Of a DNA stretch of 36,105 nt, positions 25,781 to 35,313 are shown piece after piece. The position numbers were made by a program, and so were the translations under genes. The notes beneath the pieces are model-generated. The model was not told the DNA's origin. It did not search any database and saw nothing but the letters and a program-made list of their open reading frames with translations. The first letter of the stretch is position 1; every line of letters begins with the position of its first letter. The stretch is from an uncultured Prochlorococcus sp. (GTDB lineage: Bacteria > Cyanobacteriota > Cyanobacteriia > PCC-6307 > Cyanobiaceae), in assembly GCA_913048245.1 (NCBI GenBank), contig CAJWWR010000008.1, forward strand, positions 1 through 36,105, written 5' to 3'.

Positions 25781-27148
25781 ATGGAACAACGAAACTCTTT
25801 TTTTAACATACCAATAGATTTGGTAAGTCCTAATAAAAATATAGTACCTGTTACCACTTCAGTAAATAATTTAGGAGCATTGACAGTTGGTGGTTGTTCA
25901 ATTGATGATTTAATTCAAAATTATGGATCACCTTTGTATATCCTTGATGAATTAACTCTAAGGAATTCTTGCAAAGCATATAAAAAATCTTTAGAAAAGT
26001 ATTACCCTGGAGAGTCACTTCCTATTTACGCATCTAAAGCTAATAGTTCTCTTTTTATGAGCTGGTTGATACAATCTGAGGGGTTTGGATTGGATGCAGT
26101 TTCAAAAGGTGAACTGATAACAGCACTAAAAGGAGGTGTCGTTAGAGAAAACATAGTTTTTCATGGAAACAATAAATCTGATGAAGAATTAATATTTGCC
26201 ATAAATAACAACATAAAAATTGTCATTGATAATGATTATGATCTTGTGAGATTAAAAAGATATGCAAATGAGTTAGATAAAAGATTAGAAGTTATGATTA
26301 GGTTTACACCTGGAATTGAATGTCATACGCATGAATATATAAAAACAGGATCAGTAGATAGTAAATTTGGATTTGGCCTAGATAATTTAGACAGAGTTTT
26401 TTCTGAGACTGCTGATATAAAAAATATAAACGTGGTAGGGGTACATGCACATATTGGTTCTCAAATTTTTGAATTAGCTCCTCACCATGATTTGGCAAAA
26501 ATTATGGTTAATTCAATTTTGAAGGCAAAGGATTATGGGCACGAGATAAAGGAACTAAATGTAGGAGGTGGTCTAGGAATAAGATACACAAATGAGGATG
26601 ACCCACCCTCTATTGATCAGTGGGTAAAAACTGTTTCTAATTCTGTTGTTGAAGAATGTGAGAAGTTCAATCTAGATTTGCCCAAATTAATGTGCGAACC
26701 GGGTAGATCAATTGTTTCTACTGCTGGCATCACTGTGTATACAATAGGATCCTTTAAAGATGTACCAGGCGTAAGAACATACATTTCAGTAGATGGTGGC
26801 ATGAGTGATAACCCTAGGCCGATAACTTATCAATCAACTTATTCTGCGTGTTTAGTTAGGGATCCACATAACAAGCAAGACATAAAGAAATACACTGTTG
26901 CTGGTAAACATTGCGAGTCTGGTGATGTTTTATTCAAAGAACTTGAAATAGGAAAATGTGAATCAGGTGATTTGTTATGCGTTTTTGGAACAGGTGCTTA
27001 TAACAGCTCAATGAGTTCAAACTACAACAGAATTCCTAGACCTGCGGGCTTAGTAGTTTCTAATGGAAGTGCAGAGTTAATCCAAAAAAGAGAAAGCTCA
27101 GAAGATCTTTTGAAATTTGATGTATTACCAGATCGCTTTATAAGGTAA
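25781..27148 (+). CDS. lysA: Diaminopimelate decarboxylase
   Basis: LysA decarboxylates meso-diaminopimelate to lysine and controls the DAP available for peptidoglycan. The 455-residue fold type III PLP enzyme has the Schiff-base K86 in YASKANSS, HGNNKSDEEL, the phosphate-binding NVGGGLGIRY, CEPGRSIV and the substrate-binding CESGDVLF. The N-terminal 40 residues are an extension seen in cyanobacterial LysA. It is the first gene of a plus-strand run with cdaA (36 bases downstream), uppS, bioB and trhO. Confidence 0.97.
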   Translation: MEQRNSFFNIPIDLVSPNKNIVPVTTSVNNLGALTVGGCSIDDLIQNYGSPLYILDELTLRNSCKAYKKSLEKYYPGESLPIYASKANSSLFMSWLIQSEGFGLDAVSKGELITALKGGVVRENIVFHGNNKSDEELIFAINNNIKIVIDNDYDLVRLKRYANELDKRLEVMIRFTPGIECHTHEYIKTGSVDSKFGFGLDNLDRVFSETADIKNINVVGVHAHIGSQIFELAPHHDLAKIMVNSILKAKDYGHEIKELNVGGGLGIRYTNEDDPPSIDQWVKTVSNSVVEECEKFNLDLPKLMCEPGRSIVSTAGITVYTIGSFKDVPGVRTYISVDGGMSDNPRPITYQSTYSACLVRDPHNKQDIKKYTVAGKHCESGDVLFKELEIGKCESGDLLCVFGTGAYNSSMSSNYNRIPRPAGLVVSNGSAELIQKRESSEDLLKFDVLPDRFIR

Positions 27149-27184
27149 AGTTAGGTAAGTTTAAAATAAGTCTTTTTTTTAAAT

Positions 27185-28072
27185 GTGATTTCTTGGGGAT
27201 TTATAAATTTAAAACTTCTCCTAGACGTATTATTTGCTACTGGATTCGGTTTACTTCTTTTCTCGAGGGTGAAAGAACAGAGAACATTGTGGCTGTTAAG
27301 AGGTTATATTTTTCTTGTTTCTTTAGCTTGGTTTATCCAAAGATATGCCAATCTTCCTTTAACAACGAAACTTATTGATGCTGTCGTTCTTGCCTGTTCA
27401 CTTTCACTTGCAATTTTGTGGCAAGGGGAATTGAGAAGATTAATGGAACTTTTGGGTACTGGAAGGTTAAATGTTATTTTAGGAAATCAACCAAAAGAAT
27501 TTAGAGCTAATTCTAATACAGTTAATCAATTAGTTGATGCGGCTGGAAAGCTATCACAAAACAGGAGAGGAGCATTGATAGTTATTGATTTAGGTAGTGA
27601 TCTAAGGCCTGAAGACTTTTTGTATGCAGGAATCAACATTGAAGCACAACTTTCAACGGATCTTCTAATCAATTTATTTGCTACAGATACACCTTTGCAT
27701 GATGGAGCAGTGGTAGTCAAAGGTAATAAAATAATCTCTGCTGGAGTTATTCTTCCTTTATCTAGACAGGGTATAAGCAGATATGGAACTAGACATTTGG
27801 CCGCTTTAGGAATAACTGAAAGATTTGATAGATGCATTTGTATTGTGGTTTCAGAAGAAACTGGTACCCTTTCACTCTCAAATCAAGGAAAACTTGAAAG
27901 ACCAATTACTAGTAGCAGGCTTCAGGAGCTTTTAAGCGAATTAATAGGTAGTTCTAATAATCAAGTTATCTCGAAATCTTCTAAAAATAGAAATGTTTCA
28001 TCATCAAATAAAACAACTCCTGATATTGTTTCAAAGATTAATATAGATCCAGGGGTTAATAAAACAGATTAA
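27185..28072 (+). CDS. cdaA: Diadenylate cyclase CdaA (c-di-AMP synthase)
   Basis: CdaA joins two ATP into cyclic di-AMP, which in bacteria controls potassium and osmotic balance and, in cyanobacteria, night survival. The N-terminus has three membrane segments (about 10-28, 37-53 and 60-80) and the DAC domain follows (about 95-240). LFATDTPLHDGAVVV contains the catalytic DGA (173-175), and the second motif reads RYGTRHLAALGITE (199-212). The textbook motif is GTRHR, so the last Arg is Leu205 here. The C-terminal 45 residues are Ser/Asn/Lys-rich and probably disordered. The start is a GTG at 27185. No cdaR neighbour is present. It follows lysA by 36 bases and precedes uppS by nine bases. Confidence 0.93.
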   Translation: MISWGFINLKLLLDVLFATGFGLLLFSRVKEQRTLWLLRGYIFLVSLAWFIQRYANLPLTTKLIDAVVLACSLSLAILWQGELRRLMELLGTGRLNVILGNQPKEFRANSNTVNQLVDAAGKLSQNRRGALIVIDLGSDLRPEDFLYAGINIEAQLSTDLLINLFATDTPLHDGAVVVKGNKIISAGVILPLSRQGISRYGTRHLAALGITERFDRCICIVVSEETGTLSLSNQGKLERPITSSRLQELLSELIGSSNNQVISKSSKNRNVSSSNKTTPDIVSKINIDPGVNKTD

Positions 28073-28081
28073 TTAAAGAAT

Positions 28082-28900
28082 ATGAAAATACAGAAAATTA
28101 ATATGAAAACTAGTAATCAAAAGGAGGAGATTCAGGATCTCATAAAAAGTATTGATGAATTACGTATTCCACAACATATAGCAATAATAATGGATGGAAA
28201 TGGACGCTGGGGAATGAAGCATGGTTTATCGCGATCTTTAGGCCATCAACAAGGAGTGGTTGTGCTTAAAAATATAATAAAGTCAGCTAAGAAATTAGGA
28301 GTTGAAATTTTAACAGTATATGCTTTCTCTACTGAGAATTGGTCGAGACCTCAGGATGAGGTAACTTTCTTGATTAACTTATTTGAAAAAGTTCTACTTA
28401 AAGAAATTTCAGAAATCAACAAAGAGGGTATTAAAATTAATTTTATTGGCGATTTAGCTCCTTTTCCTGAAAATTTAAAGGAAGTTATTAAGAAATCCGA
28501 AAGTGTAACTAAAAATAATAAAGAATTTGTATTAAATGTTTGTACTAATTACGGAGGTAGGCAGGAATTAGTAAGAGCTGCTAGGCAATTAGCTCAAAAA
28601 TCTGTTGCAGGGAAGATTAAGCCAGAGCAAATCGATGAAAAATTATTTGAATCTGAATTACTTACATGTGGATCTGTTAACCCAGATTTGTTAATTCGTA
28701 CAAGCGGAGAGAGAAGAATTAGTAATTTCCTTCTTTGGCAGTTAGCCTATTCGGAAATTTATATAACAAATGTATACTGGCCAGAATTTAATGAAGGTGA
28801 ATTTTTGAAAGCAATTATTGACTACCAATCTAGGAATAGAAGATTTGGGGGTATAGAATCATTACCAAACGAATCATTAGGTGATTCATACACTATTTAA
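28082..28900 (+). CDS. uppS: Isoprenyl transferase (undecaprenyl diphosphate synthase type)
   Basis: A cis-prenyltransferase that makes the long polyprenyl carrier for peptidoglycan. The 272-residue protein has the diagnostic IIMDGNGRWGMKHG (about 36-49) with the catalytic Asp, YAFSTENWSRP, NYGGRQELVRAA, and the C-terminal LLIRTSGERRISNFLLWQLAY. It starts at ATG 28082; a second ATG (MKTSNQ) eight codons in is an alternative, and the first 20 residues are not conserved in the family. The gene sits nine bases after cdaA and five bases before bioB, so it is almost certainly in the same operon. Confidence 0.95.
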   Translation: MKIQKINMKTSNQKEEIQDLIKSIDELRIPQHIAIIMDGNGRWGMKHGLSRSLGHQQGVVVLKNIIKSAKKLGVEILTVYAFSTENWSRPQDEVTFLINLFEKVLLKEISEINKEGIKINFIGDLAPFPENLKEVIKKSESVTKNNKEFVLNVCTNYGGRQELVRAARQLAQKSVAGKIKPEQIDEKLFESELLTCGSVNPDLLIRTSGERRISNFLLWQLAYSEIYITNVYWPEFNEGEFLKAIIDYQSRNRRFGGIESLPNESLGDSYTI

Positions 28901-28905
28901 TTTAA

Positions 28906-29916
28906 ATGGATAACTTAGAAATCGATGAAGATACAAATCATTTGAGGTTTGATTGGGGAACAAAAGAAATTCTTGCCTTATTTGATATGCCATTGATTGA
29001 TTTAATGTGGCAAGCCCAAAATATCCACAGGAGGAATAATAAATATGATGTACAATTAGCTTCTCTTTTCAGCGTTAAAACAGGAGGTTGCGAAGAAGAT
29101 TGTTCATATTGTAGCCAATCAATCTATAGTTCTAGTCAAATAAAAAGTCATCCACAATATGATGTTGCTGCGGTTTTAGAAAGGGCAAAGATTGCGAAAG
29201 ATGAGGGTGCTGAAAGATTTTGCATGGGATGGGCATGGAGAGAGATTCGAGATGGCAGATATTTTGATGCAATGATTGAGATGGTTAAGGGAGTAAGAAG
29301 TTTAGATATGGAAGCTTGCGTTACGGCAGGGATGCTTACAAGTGAACAAGCAAACAGATTGGCGGATGCTGGATTAACCGCTTACAATCACAATCTGGAT
29401 ACAAGTCCTGAATACTACAAAAATATTATATCTACAAGAACTTATCAAGATAGATTAGAAACTTTAGAGAGAATTAGAAAAGCAGGGATTGATATTTGTT
29501 GCGGAGGAATTATCGGCTTAGGTGAATCTACAGATGATAGGGCTTCTCTACTAAAAGTCCTTTCAAATATGAATCCTCATCCAGAAAGTGTACCTATTAA
29601 TGCTTTGGTGTCTATAGAAGGAACCGAGATGGAAGACAGTAAAGAAATTGATTCCATTGAAATGATAAGAATGGTTGCTATTGCACGAATCCTTATGCCT
29701 AAAAGTAAAATAAGATTAAGTGCAGGAAGAGAAAGACTGACTAAAGAAGCACAAATTCTGTGTTTTCAATGTGGAGCAAATTCAATCTTTTATGGGGACG
29801 AGTTGCTGACCACTTCAAATCCTTCTTTCGAAGAGGACAGGCAATTGCTTAATCAGTTAGGCATGAAATTTAATTCAGATAATGAGTCAAGTAATGAAAC
29901 TATTTTTGCTAAATGA
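28906..29916 (+). CDS. bioB: Biotin synthase
   Basis: BioB inserts sulphur into dethiobiotin through radical SAM chemistry. The 336-residue protein carries the cluster-binding C62-x3-C66-x2-C69 in [13 protein letters not shown], then [43 protein letters not shown] and the Arg-containing [10 protein letters not shown] for the [2Fe-2S] sulphur donor cluster. [13 protein letters not shown] closes the normal C-terminus. It follows uppS by five bases and its stop overlaps the trhO start as ATGA, so translational coupling is likely. Confidence 0.98.
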   Translation: MDNLEIDEDTNHLRFDWGTKEILALFDMPLIDLMWQAQNIHRRNNKYDVQLASLFSVKTGGCEEDCSYCSQSIYSSSQIKSHPQYDVAAVLERAKIAKDEGAERFCMGWAWREIRDGRYFDAMIEMVKGVRSLDMEACVTAGMLTSEQANRLADAGLTAYNHNLDTSPEYYKNIISTRTYQDRLETLERIRKAGIDICCGGIIGLGESTDDRASLLKVLSNMNPHPESVPINALVSIEGTEMEDSKEIDSIEMIRMVAIARILMPKSKIRLSAGRERLTKEAQILCFQCGANSIFYGDELLTTSNPSFEEDRQLLNQLGMKFNSDNESSNETIFAK

Positions 29917-30830
29917 GAGACAAATACCATATAGTTTCATTTTATTCTTTTGTCAGGATAGAGAAGAATCTAATTGACTTAATAAAAATCAAGTTATTGG
30001 AGTTTGAGAAAAAGGATTTGACTGGTTTAGTTGTCCTGGGAAATGAAGGCATCAATGGAACTGTCTGTGCTCCTAGATATTTAATTAATGATTTTATAAA
30101 TTTAATTCGGCTATTACTAGATTTGACTGATTTAAATATTAAAGAAAGCTATTCAGAAAAAAGAATCTTTAAGAAATTAAAAGTAAAAATAAAAGGTGAA
30201 ATAGTAACAATGGGAATTGCAGATGTTAGTCCGAATTTAAGGAAAGGTACTTATGTTGATTCTTCAGACTGGAATAATCTCTTGGAGGATAGAAATACGT
30301 TAGTAATAGACACAAGGAATAACTATGAGATTAATCTTGGAACATTTAAAAATGCAATTAATCCAGATACAAGAAAATTTCGAGAATTTCCTAAATGGGT
30401 AGAGACTAAATTAGATGAATATCTGAAGAACAAAGAAATTAAAAACATAGCAATGTTTTGTACAGGTGGAATTAGATGCGAAAAGGCTACATCTCTATTG
30501 AAGAGTAAAGGTTATAAAAATGTTTTTCATCTTAAAGGGGGAATATTAAAATATTTAGAAGAAGTTCCAAGTGCCAAAAGCCTTTATGAAGGTGAATGTT
30601 ATGTATTTGATGATCGGGTGGCATTGGACCAGAATTTAAAAAAGGGTTCTTATTCAATATGTCACGCATGTGGAATGCCTCTTTCAGAAGATGATAAAAT
30701 CAGAGATGAATATATTGAAGGGATACAATGCCATTTATGTATTAATAAGTTTAGTGATCAAGATAGAAAAAGATTTGCTGAACGTCAAAAGCAGATTGAC
30801 AAAGAACGCAAAATTAAAAATAAAGACTAA
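29913..30830 (+). CDS. trhO: tRNA uridine-5-hydroxylase TrhO (rhodanese-family)
   Basis: TrhO (formerly YceA/UPF0176) uses oxygen to convert U34 of certain tRNAs to 5-hydroxyuridine. The 305-residue protein has an N-terminal ferredoxin-like part ([12 protein letters not shown], about 43-54), a rhodanese domain with [15 protein letters not shown] and the active-site C183 in [13 protein letters not shown], and a C-terminal Cys cluster ([21 protein letters not shown]) that looks metal-binding. The ATG overlaps the bioB stop by four bases. Family membership is secure; the tRNA set modified here is inferred from Escherichia coli work. Confidence 0.94.
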   Translation: MRDKYHIVSFYSFVRIEKNLIDLIKIKLLEFEKKDLTGLVVLGNEGINGTVCAPRYLINDFINLIRLLLDLTDLNIKESYSEKRIFKKLKVKIKGEIVTMGIADVSPNLRKGTYVDSSDWNNLLEDRNTLVIDTRNNYEINLGTFKNAINPDTRKFREFPKWVETKLDEYLKNKEIKNIAMFCTGGIRCEKATSLLKSKGYKNVFHLKGGILKYLEEVPSAKSLYEGECYVFDDRVALDQNLKKGSYSICHACGMPLSEDDKIRDEYIEGIQCHLCINKFSDQDRKRFAERQKQIDKERKIKNKD

Positions 30831-30839
30831 TTATTTCTT

Positions 30840-31349
30840 ATGAAAATCAATAATTTAGAAAAGATTGCAGAATCACTAGGGTTGACAATCAAAATTCAAA
30901 TAAGAGAAGTTCTAGGTTTTAATTTCTTTAGAGTCGTTTTAGCTACTCAAGATGATGGCGTAGTTAAGATCTGGGGCGAGCTTAAGGGATGGACAGTGCC
31001 TATAATTAATAGTCTTAATTTAGATACCTTGAGGGTAATAAAAGAATCCCCTCCTTACGTCTCAGAATTGATTTGGGCCACAACTATGGCTTGGGCATTA
31101 GAAAAAACCTCCTGTAGATATGCAAGGTTATTGGCTATTTATGATGATGAGGGTTATAGTCAAAAACTAGTAAGATATTTTAGATTGATTGGCTTTTGCC
31201 TTGTAAAGGAAGTTGGCTCAAGTCCTTCTGACCTTCTTTTAAGATTAATTTGGGGCGGCGCAGGTACTCTTATGAAAGGGGATTGCGTTAATATCTTGGC
31301 TAAAATAAATAATAAATTTAATAATCTAGACTGCAATCAACCAGCGTGA
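30840..31349 (+). CDS. Conserved-looking protein, weak GNAT-like features, unknown
   Basis: A 169-residue soluble protein ending the lysA-trhO run, nine bases after trhO. RYARLLAIYDDEGYSQKLVRYFRLIGFCLVKEVG (about 112-145, read in parts) resembles the acetyl-CoA/C-terminal region of a GNAT acetyltransferase, but the classical R/Q-x-x-G-x-G motif is not evident, so I do not assign an activity. LIWGGAGTLMKGDC near the C-terminus looks like a conserved family signature. Its TGA overlaps the lipA reading frame tail to tail by 13 bases. Confidence 0.7.
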   Translation: MKINNLEKIAESLGLTIKIQIREVLGFNFFRVVLATQDDGVVKIWGELKGWTVPIINSLNLDTLRVIKESPPYVSELIWATTMAWALEKTSCRYARLLAIYDDEGYSQKLVRYFRLIGFCLVKEVGSSPSDLLLRLIWGGAGTLMKGDCVNILAKINNKFNNLDCNQPA

Positions 31350-32242
31350 TAACTACTTCTAATAAGAGGCCCGCAAGAAACTTTTCTAAAGCCTAATTCT
31401 TTAGCATAATCTGAGATGTAATTAAATTCCTGAGGAGTCCAGTATTTTTGAACTGGCAAATGATTAAGCGAAGGCCTTAAGTATTGGCCAATAGTTAGTT
31501 GATCACAATTTATATTATGTAAATCTAATAGAGTCTCTTTGATTTCACTCAATGTTTCCCCTAGGCCTAGCATGATTCCTGATTTGGTTTGAATGTTAGG
31601 GTTTATGCGCTTAGAATCTCTTAGCAAGTTTAATGAATTTTTATAGCTCGCGCCTCTTCTTACTTTTTTTTGGAGTCTTTCGACTGTCTCTAGATTATGA
31701 TTAAAGCAAACGGGATTTGTTTCTAATATTTTTCTCAGCCTCTGCGTTTGCAATGCTTTCCTTTCTTGGATATTTTTTCCTCCTCCCCATAGATCTGGAG
31801 TTAAAACTTCAATCTTAATTTCTAAGTCAATTTTCCTAATTTCGGAAATTGTAGAAGTAAAAAAGATAACGCCATGATCATTCAGGTCATCCCTAGCTAC
31901 TGAAGTTAAAACAACATATTTAAGATTTAATTTTTTGACTGCGTCCGCTACTTTCTTGCTTTCTTCGAGATTAACCCCCTCAGGGATCCCTTTATTTACC
32001 TGGCAAAATGCACATGATCTTGAGCAAATAGAGCCACCCAGTAAAAACGTTGCAGTTCCTGATGCATAGCATTCAGCTCTGTTAGGACATCTTCCTTCTT
32101 CACATATGGTATGAATTTTTGATTCTTTGATAAGATTTTGAACTCTTTCAAACTCAGTGGCTTTACTAATAGGAAATTGAATCCATGAAGGTAATCTTAA
32201 TATATTATTTTTATTCAAAGATTTTGAATTTGTGCTTTTCAT
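31337..32242 (-). CDS. lipA: Lipoyl synthase
   Basis: LipA adds two sulphurs to octanoyl groups on lipoate-dependent enzymes using radical SAM chemistry. The 301-residue protein has both cluster motifs: auxiliary C47-x4-C52-x5-C58 in [12 protein letters not shown] and radical-SAM C73-x3-C77-x2-C80 in CSRSCAFC, and ends with the conserved RSSYHAG, whose second Ser is the third-cluster ligand. It is full length. Its ATG overlaps the recR stop as ATGA. The neighbour on the plus strand overlaps its C-terminal codons tail to tail. Confidence 0.97.
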   Translation of the reverse strand: MKSTNSKSLNKNNILRLPSWIQFPISKATEFERVQNLIKESKIHTICEEGRCPNRAECYASGTATFLLGGSICSRSCAFCQVNKGIPEGVNLEESKKVADAVKKLNLKYVVLTSVARDDLNDHGVIFFTSTISEIRKIDLEIKIEVLTPDLWGGGKNIQERKALQTQRLRKILETNPVCFNHNLETVERLQKKVRRGASYKNSLNLLRDSKRINPNIQTKSGIMLGLGETLSEIKETLLDLHNINCDQLTIGQYLRPSLNHLPVQKYWTPQEFNYISDYAKELGFRKVSCGPLIRSSYHAG

Positions 32243-32871
32243 GAGAAGCTTGTTCTACCTTCTAGTGCTCTAGCTAGAGTAATCTCATCAGCATATTCAA
32301 GTTCGCTTCCCATAGGTAATCCATATGCAATCCTAGTAACTTTCGTAAAAGGGGTTAATAATTTACCAATGTAAAGACTTGTTGTGTCTCCTTCAACGCT
32401 GGGAGTTAGAGCAAGTATGATTTCTTCCACGTTTGATCTGCTTACCCTTTCAACAAGGCTTTTGATTTCTAATAATTCTGGACCTACAGAATCCATTGGA
32501 GAGATCAGGCCTCCAATAACATGATATGTACCTTTGAATTCCCTAGCTCTCTCGAGTGCTAGCAAATCTCTTGTATCAGCAACGACACAAATTATTTTTT
32601 TATCTCTTTCGGGATTTTCGCAAATATTACAAATATCACCAGATGTTAAATTAAAGCATTCTTTACAATGTCCAACATTGTAATGCGCCTCTAACAAAGC
32701 CTCAGAGAAATCCTTAATTTTCTTTTCTGGTTGCTTTAAAATAAATAGAGCTAATCTTTGAGCGGTTCTTGGCCCAATTCCTGGAAACCTCTCGAAATGT
32801 TCAATCAATTTTGCCAGCGGTTTAGTAAAAGTTATCAAGTTAAATAAATTTCTTAGAATAAATCTAAGCAT
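32239..32871 (-). CDS. recR: Recombination protein RecR
   Basis: RecR acts with RecF and RecO to load RecA on gapped DNA. The 210-residue protein shows the HhH region [17 protein letters not shown] (about 30-46), the Cys4 zinc finger [16 protein letters not shown] (about 73-88), a Toprim domain ([29 protein letters not shown]) and the [19 protein letters not shown] end. About ten residues ([10 protein letters not shown]) precede the usual start MxxPLAKLI, so a later start is possible, but no other ATG lies there. It shares a four-base overlap with lipA downstream. Confidence 0.95.
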   Translation of the reverse strand: MLRFILRNLFNLITFTKPLAKLIEHFERFPGIGPRTAQRLALFILKQPEKKIKDFSEALLEAHYNVGHCKECFNLTSGDICNICENPERDKKIICVVADTRDLLALERAREFKGTYHVIGGLISPMDSVGPELLEIKSLVERVSRSNVEEIILALTPSVEGDTTSLYIGKLLTPFTKVTRIAYGLPMGSELEYADEITLARALEGRTSFS

Positions 32872-32946
32872 TAATTGATAGTTTTGCTTAGTTTGTTTGT
32901 GTTTAATGTTTTATTATATTCTTAAGATTTAAATTAATTTAATAAA
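32872..32946. promoter_or_regulatory. Divergent promoter region of recR and psbP
   Basis: The 75-base gap holds TTATTATATTC, which gives a TATAAT-like -10 on the minus strand toward recR and TATATT/TATTAT on the plus strand toward psbP. The two candidate boxes overlap, so only one polymerase could sit there at a time. No clear -35 is seen. Confidence 0.35.
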
Positions 32947-33504
32947 ATGCAGAATTTAAAAAAGATTTTATCTAATTATCTCTCAATATTGTTACTTTGC
33001 TTTTTTGTAAGTGCATGTAGCAATGGATTAAATGCTGGACTGGAATCTTATATTAGCCCAGATGGCAGATATGGCTTCCTTTATCCAACGGGGTGGACAA
33101 GGGTTAGCGTTAAGGGTGGACCTGAAATTATTTATCATGATTTAATCAATAGTAATGAGACTCTTAGCTTAGTCGTTTCAGATGTTAATAAGAGTATAAA
33201 TCTTGAAGACTTAGGAACCCCTCTCGAGGTTGGTGAAACGCTTATAAACAAAGTTATAGCGCCAGAAGGTTCAGGCAGGAATGTTCAATTAATTGATGCT
33301 CATAAAAGAGATTCATCTAAACATTTATTTTATGATTTGGAATATGAGTTAACTATAAATGAACAGCAAAGACATGAAATTGCCTCAGTAGTAATTGATA
33401 GGGGGACTTTATATACTTTTGCGATAGGAACAAATCAAGAAAGATGGAATAGAGTTGAGACTTTATTTTCAAAAGTTATTAAATCATTTGATTTCCTAAT
33501 TTAA
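32947..33504 (+). CDS. psbP: PsbP-like photosystem II lipoprotein (CyanoP)
   Basis: CyanoP is a lumenal lipoprotein involved in photosystem II assembly; it is the cyanobacterial relative of the plant 23-kDa oxygen-evolving enhancer. The 185-residue precursor has a lipoprotein signal peptide with hydrophobic core LSILLLCFF and a lipobox VSAC with the acylated C24. The mature part shows the PsbP core: GRYGFLYPTGWTRV, LGTPLEVGETLI, YDLEYELTI and the terminal ATNQERWNRV-type segment (here IGTNQERWNRVETLF). It reads divergently from recR and ends 12 bases from the convergent ABC exporter stop. Confidence 0.93.
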   Translation: MQNLKKILSNYLSILLLCFFVSACSNGLNAGLESYISPDGRYGFLYPTGWTRVSVKGGPEIIYHDLINSNETLSLVVSDVNKSINLEDLGTPLEVGETLINKVIAPEGSGRNVQLIDAHKRDSSKHLFYDLEYELTINEQQRHEIASVVIDRGTLYTFAIGTNQERWNRVETLFSKVIKSFDFLI

Positions 33505-33516
33505 TTTAAAAACGAT

Positions 33517-35289
33517 TTAATCTCCTATTTGAACATTCCATAGTTCTGAATAAATACCTTCTCTATTTAACAACTCTTGATGAGTCCCTGATTCAACAAT
33601 CAAGCCCTTATTAATAACAATGATATTGTCTGCAGATCTTATAGTGCTTAATCTATGAGCAATAACTATAGTAGTTCTCTGCTTTGTAATTTTCGTTAAA
33701 GACTTCTGTATTAGATACTCAGTCTCATTATCGACTGAAGCAGTAGCTTCATCTAATATAAGTATAGGAGCATTTTTTAATACAGCCCTGGCTAGTGCAA
33801 TTCTTTGTCTTTGACCTCCAGATAACCTTTGCCCTCTATCCCCAACAATTGTTTTATACCCATTTGGTAATTGTTCTATGAATTTGTGAGCTTCAGCAAT
33901 CTTCGCTGCTTTACAAATATCATCAGAATTTGCTTTTTGTGAACCATAAGCGATATTTTCTTCAACTGAACCGTGGAAAAGATATGTATCTTGGCTTACC
34001 AATGAAATGCATTTTCTTAAGTCTTTTAATTTAATGTCTTTTATTGGAATATTATCAATAGTTATAGAACCTTCTTCGAAATCATAGATTCTTAATAGTA
34101 ACTTGATAAGGGTACTTTTACCTGAACCTGTTAGGCCAACTATTCCTAAAGTCGTATTTTCTGGTATGACAAAACTTATATTTTTGAGTGTTGATTGTCT
34201 TTGTGGGTAATTAAAGGATATATCCTTAAAATTTATTTCACCTTTAATAGATCCTGGATAAATTACCCTTTGTCCACCTTGTATTGTTATGGGGGTATCA
34301 ATTAAATCTATAACTCTGTTAACTGATGCCATTGATCTTTGAAACTCATCTAGAACCTGTCCCAAAGTTGTTAAAGGCCATAGCAATCTTTGCGTAATAA
34401 ATACCAAGAAACTATAAGTTCCAACATTCATCACATTTTGAGTAACCTGAAATCCCCCAATCAATAGTATTGCTACAAAAGCAAATAATATTGCGAACCT
34501 TATTAAAGGGATAAATGCGGAAGATAATTTTATCGCCTGTTTATTACTTCTTTGATATGAAAGACTTTCTTTGTTTAATCTTGCGAGTTCCCAATCTTCG
34601 GTAGTGAAACTTTTAATTGTTAGTATCCCATTTAAATTATTGTTTAATCGTGACGCTATATGTCCTGCTTTTGTTCTTACATCTTTATATCTTGGAGCAA
34701 GTTTTTTTTGAAATTTTAACGAGCCTATAAAGATTAGTGGTATTGGAAAGAAAGCAAAAAGAGCTATTTTGGGAGCAACAACAAGCATGGTTCCTCCAAT
34801 AATTAATACAGTTATTAATAATTGGATTAATTGATTTGCACCATGATCCAAGAATCTTTCTAATTGATTTATATCATCATTTAATATTGATAATAATCTG
34901 CCAGTATTATCATTTTCAAAAAATTGCATATCTAATTCCTGAATATGCGCATAAGCTTTAATTCGTAACTCGTGCTGAGAAATTTGAGCAAGATTCCTCC
35001 ATAGAAATGAATATAGATATTCAAAGAATGATTCTCCGGTCCATATTAAAATTGAAATAATAGCAAGAATAATCAATTGACTAGAGACTTCTTGAATTCC
35101 ATAATTACTGAGCCATGAATTTTCTTTTTTTACAACAATATCAACGGCAATACCAATTATTACAGGAGGTGCTAAATCAAGAATTTTGTTGATTACTGAA
35201 CTTAATGATGCAAAGAATAATAGATTTCTTTCTTTTGATAAATTTATGTATAGCCTTGTTATTGGATTTTGTTTTAAATCAAATGACAT
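33517..35289 (-). CDS. ABC transporter, fused permease and ATPase (MsbA/MDR type)
   Basis: The 590-residue half-transporter has six membrane helices (about 25-320) followed by a nucleotide-binding domain. Walker A is GLTGSGKSTLIKLLL (about 376), signature LSGGQRQRIALARA (about 487), Walker B ILILDEATASVD and the H-loop IVIAHRLSTI. It would work as a homodimer or with another half, exporting a lipid, peptide or drug. The substrate is unknown; MsbA-like proteins in cyanobacteria may move lipid A or lipid-linked material. The next genes on this strand are small and unrelated. Confidence 0.94.
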   Translation of the reverse strand: MSFDLKQNPITRLYINLSKERNLLFFASLSSVINKILDLAPPVIIGIAVDIVVKKENSWLSNYGIQEVSSQLIILAIISILIWTGESFFEYLYSFLWRNLAQISQHELRIKAYAHIQELDMQFFENDNTGRLLSILNDDINQLERFLDHGANQLIQLLITVLIIGGTMLVVAPKIALFAFFPIPLIFIGSLKFQKKLAPRYKDVRTKAGHIASRLNNNLNGILTIKSFTTEDWELARLNKESLSYQRSNKQAIKLSSAFIPLIRFAILFAFVAILLIGGFQVTQNVMNVGTYSFLVFITQRLLWPLTTLGQVLDEFQRSMASVNRVIDLIDTPITIQGGQRVIYPGSIKGEINFKDISFNYPQRQSTLKNISFVIPENTTLGIVGLTGSGKSTLIKLLLRIYDFEEGSITIDNIPIKDIKLKDLRKCISLVSQDTYLFHGSVEENIAYGSQKANSDDICKAAKIAEAHKFIEQLPNGYKTIVGDRGQRLSGGQRQRIALARAVLKNAPILILDEATASVDNETEYLIQKSLTKITKQRTTIVIAHRLSTIRSADNIIVINKGLIVESGTHQELLNREGIYSELWNVQIGD

Positions 35290-35313
35290 AATATTGTTCT
35301 TCAGTAAAAATAA

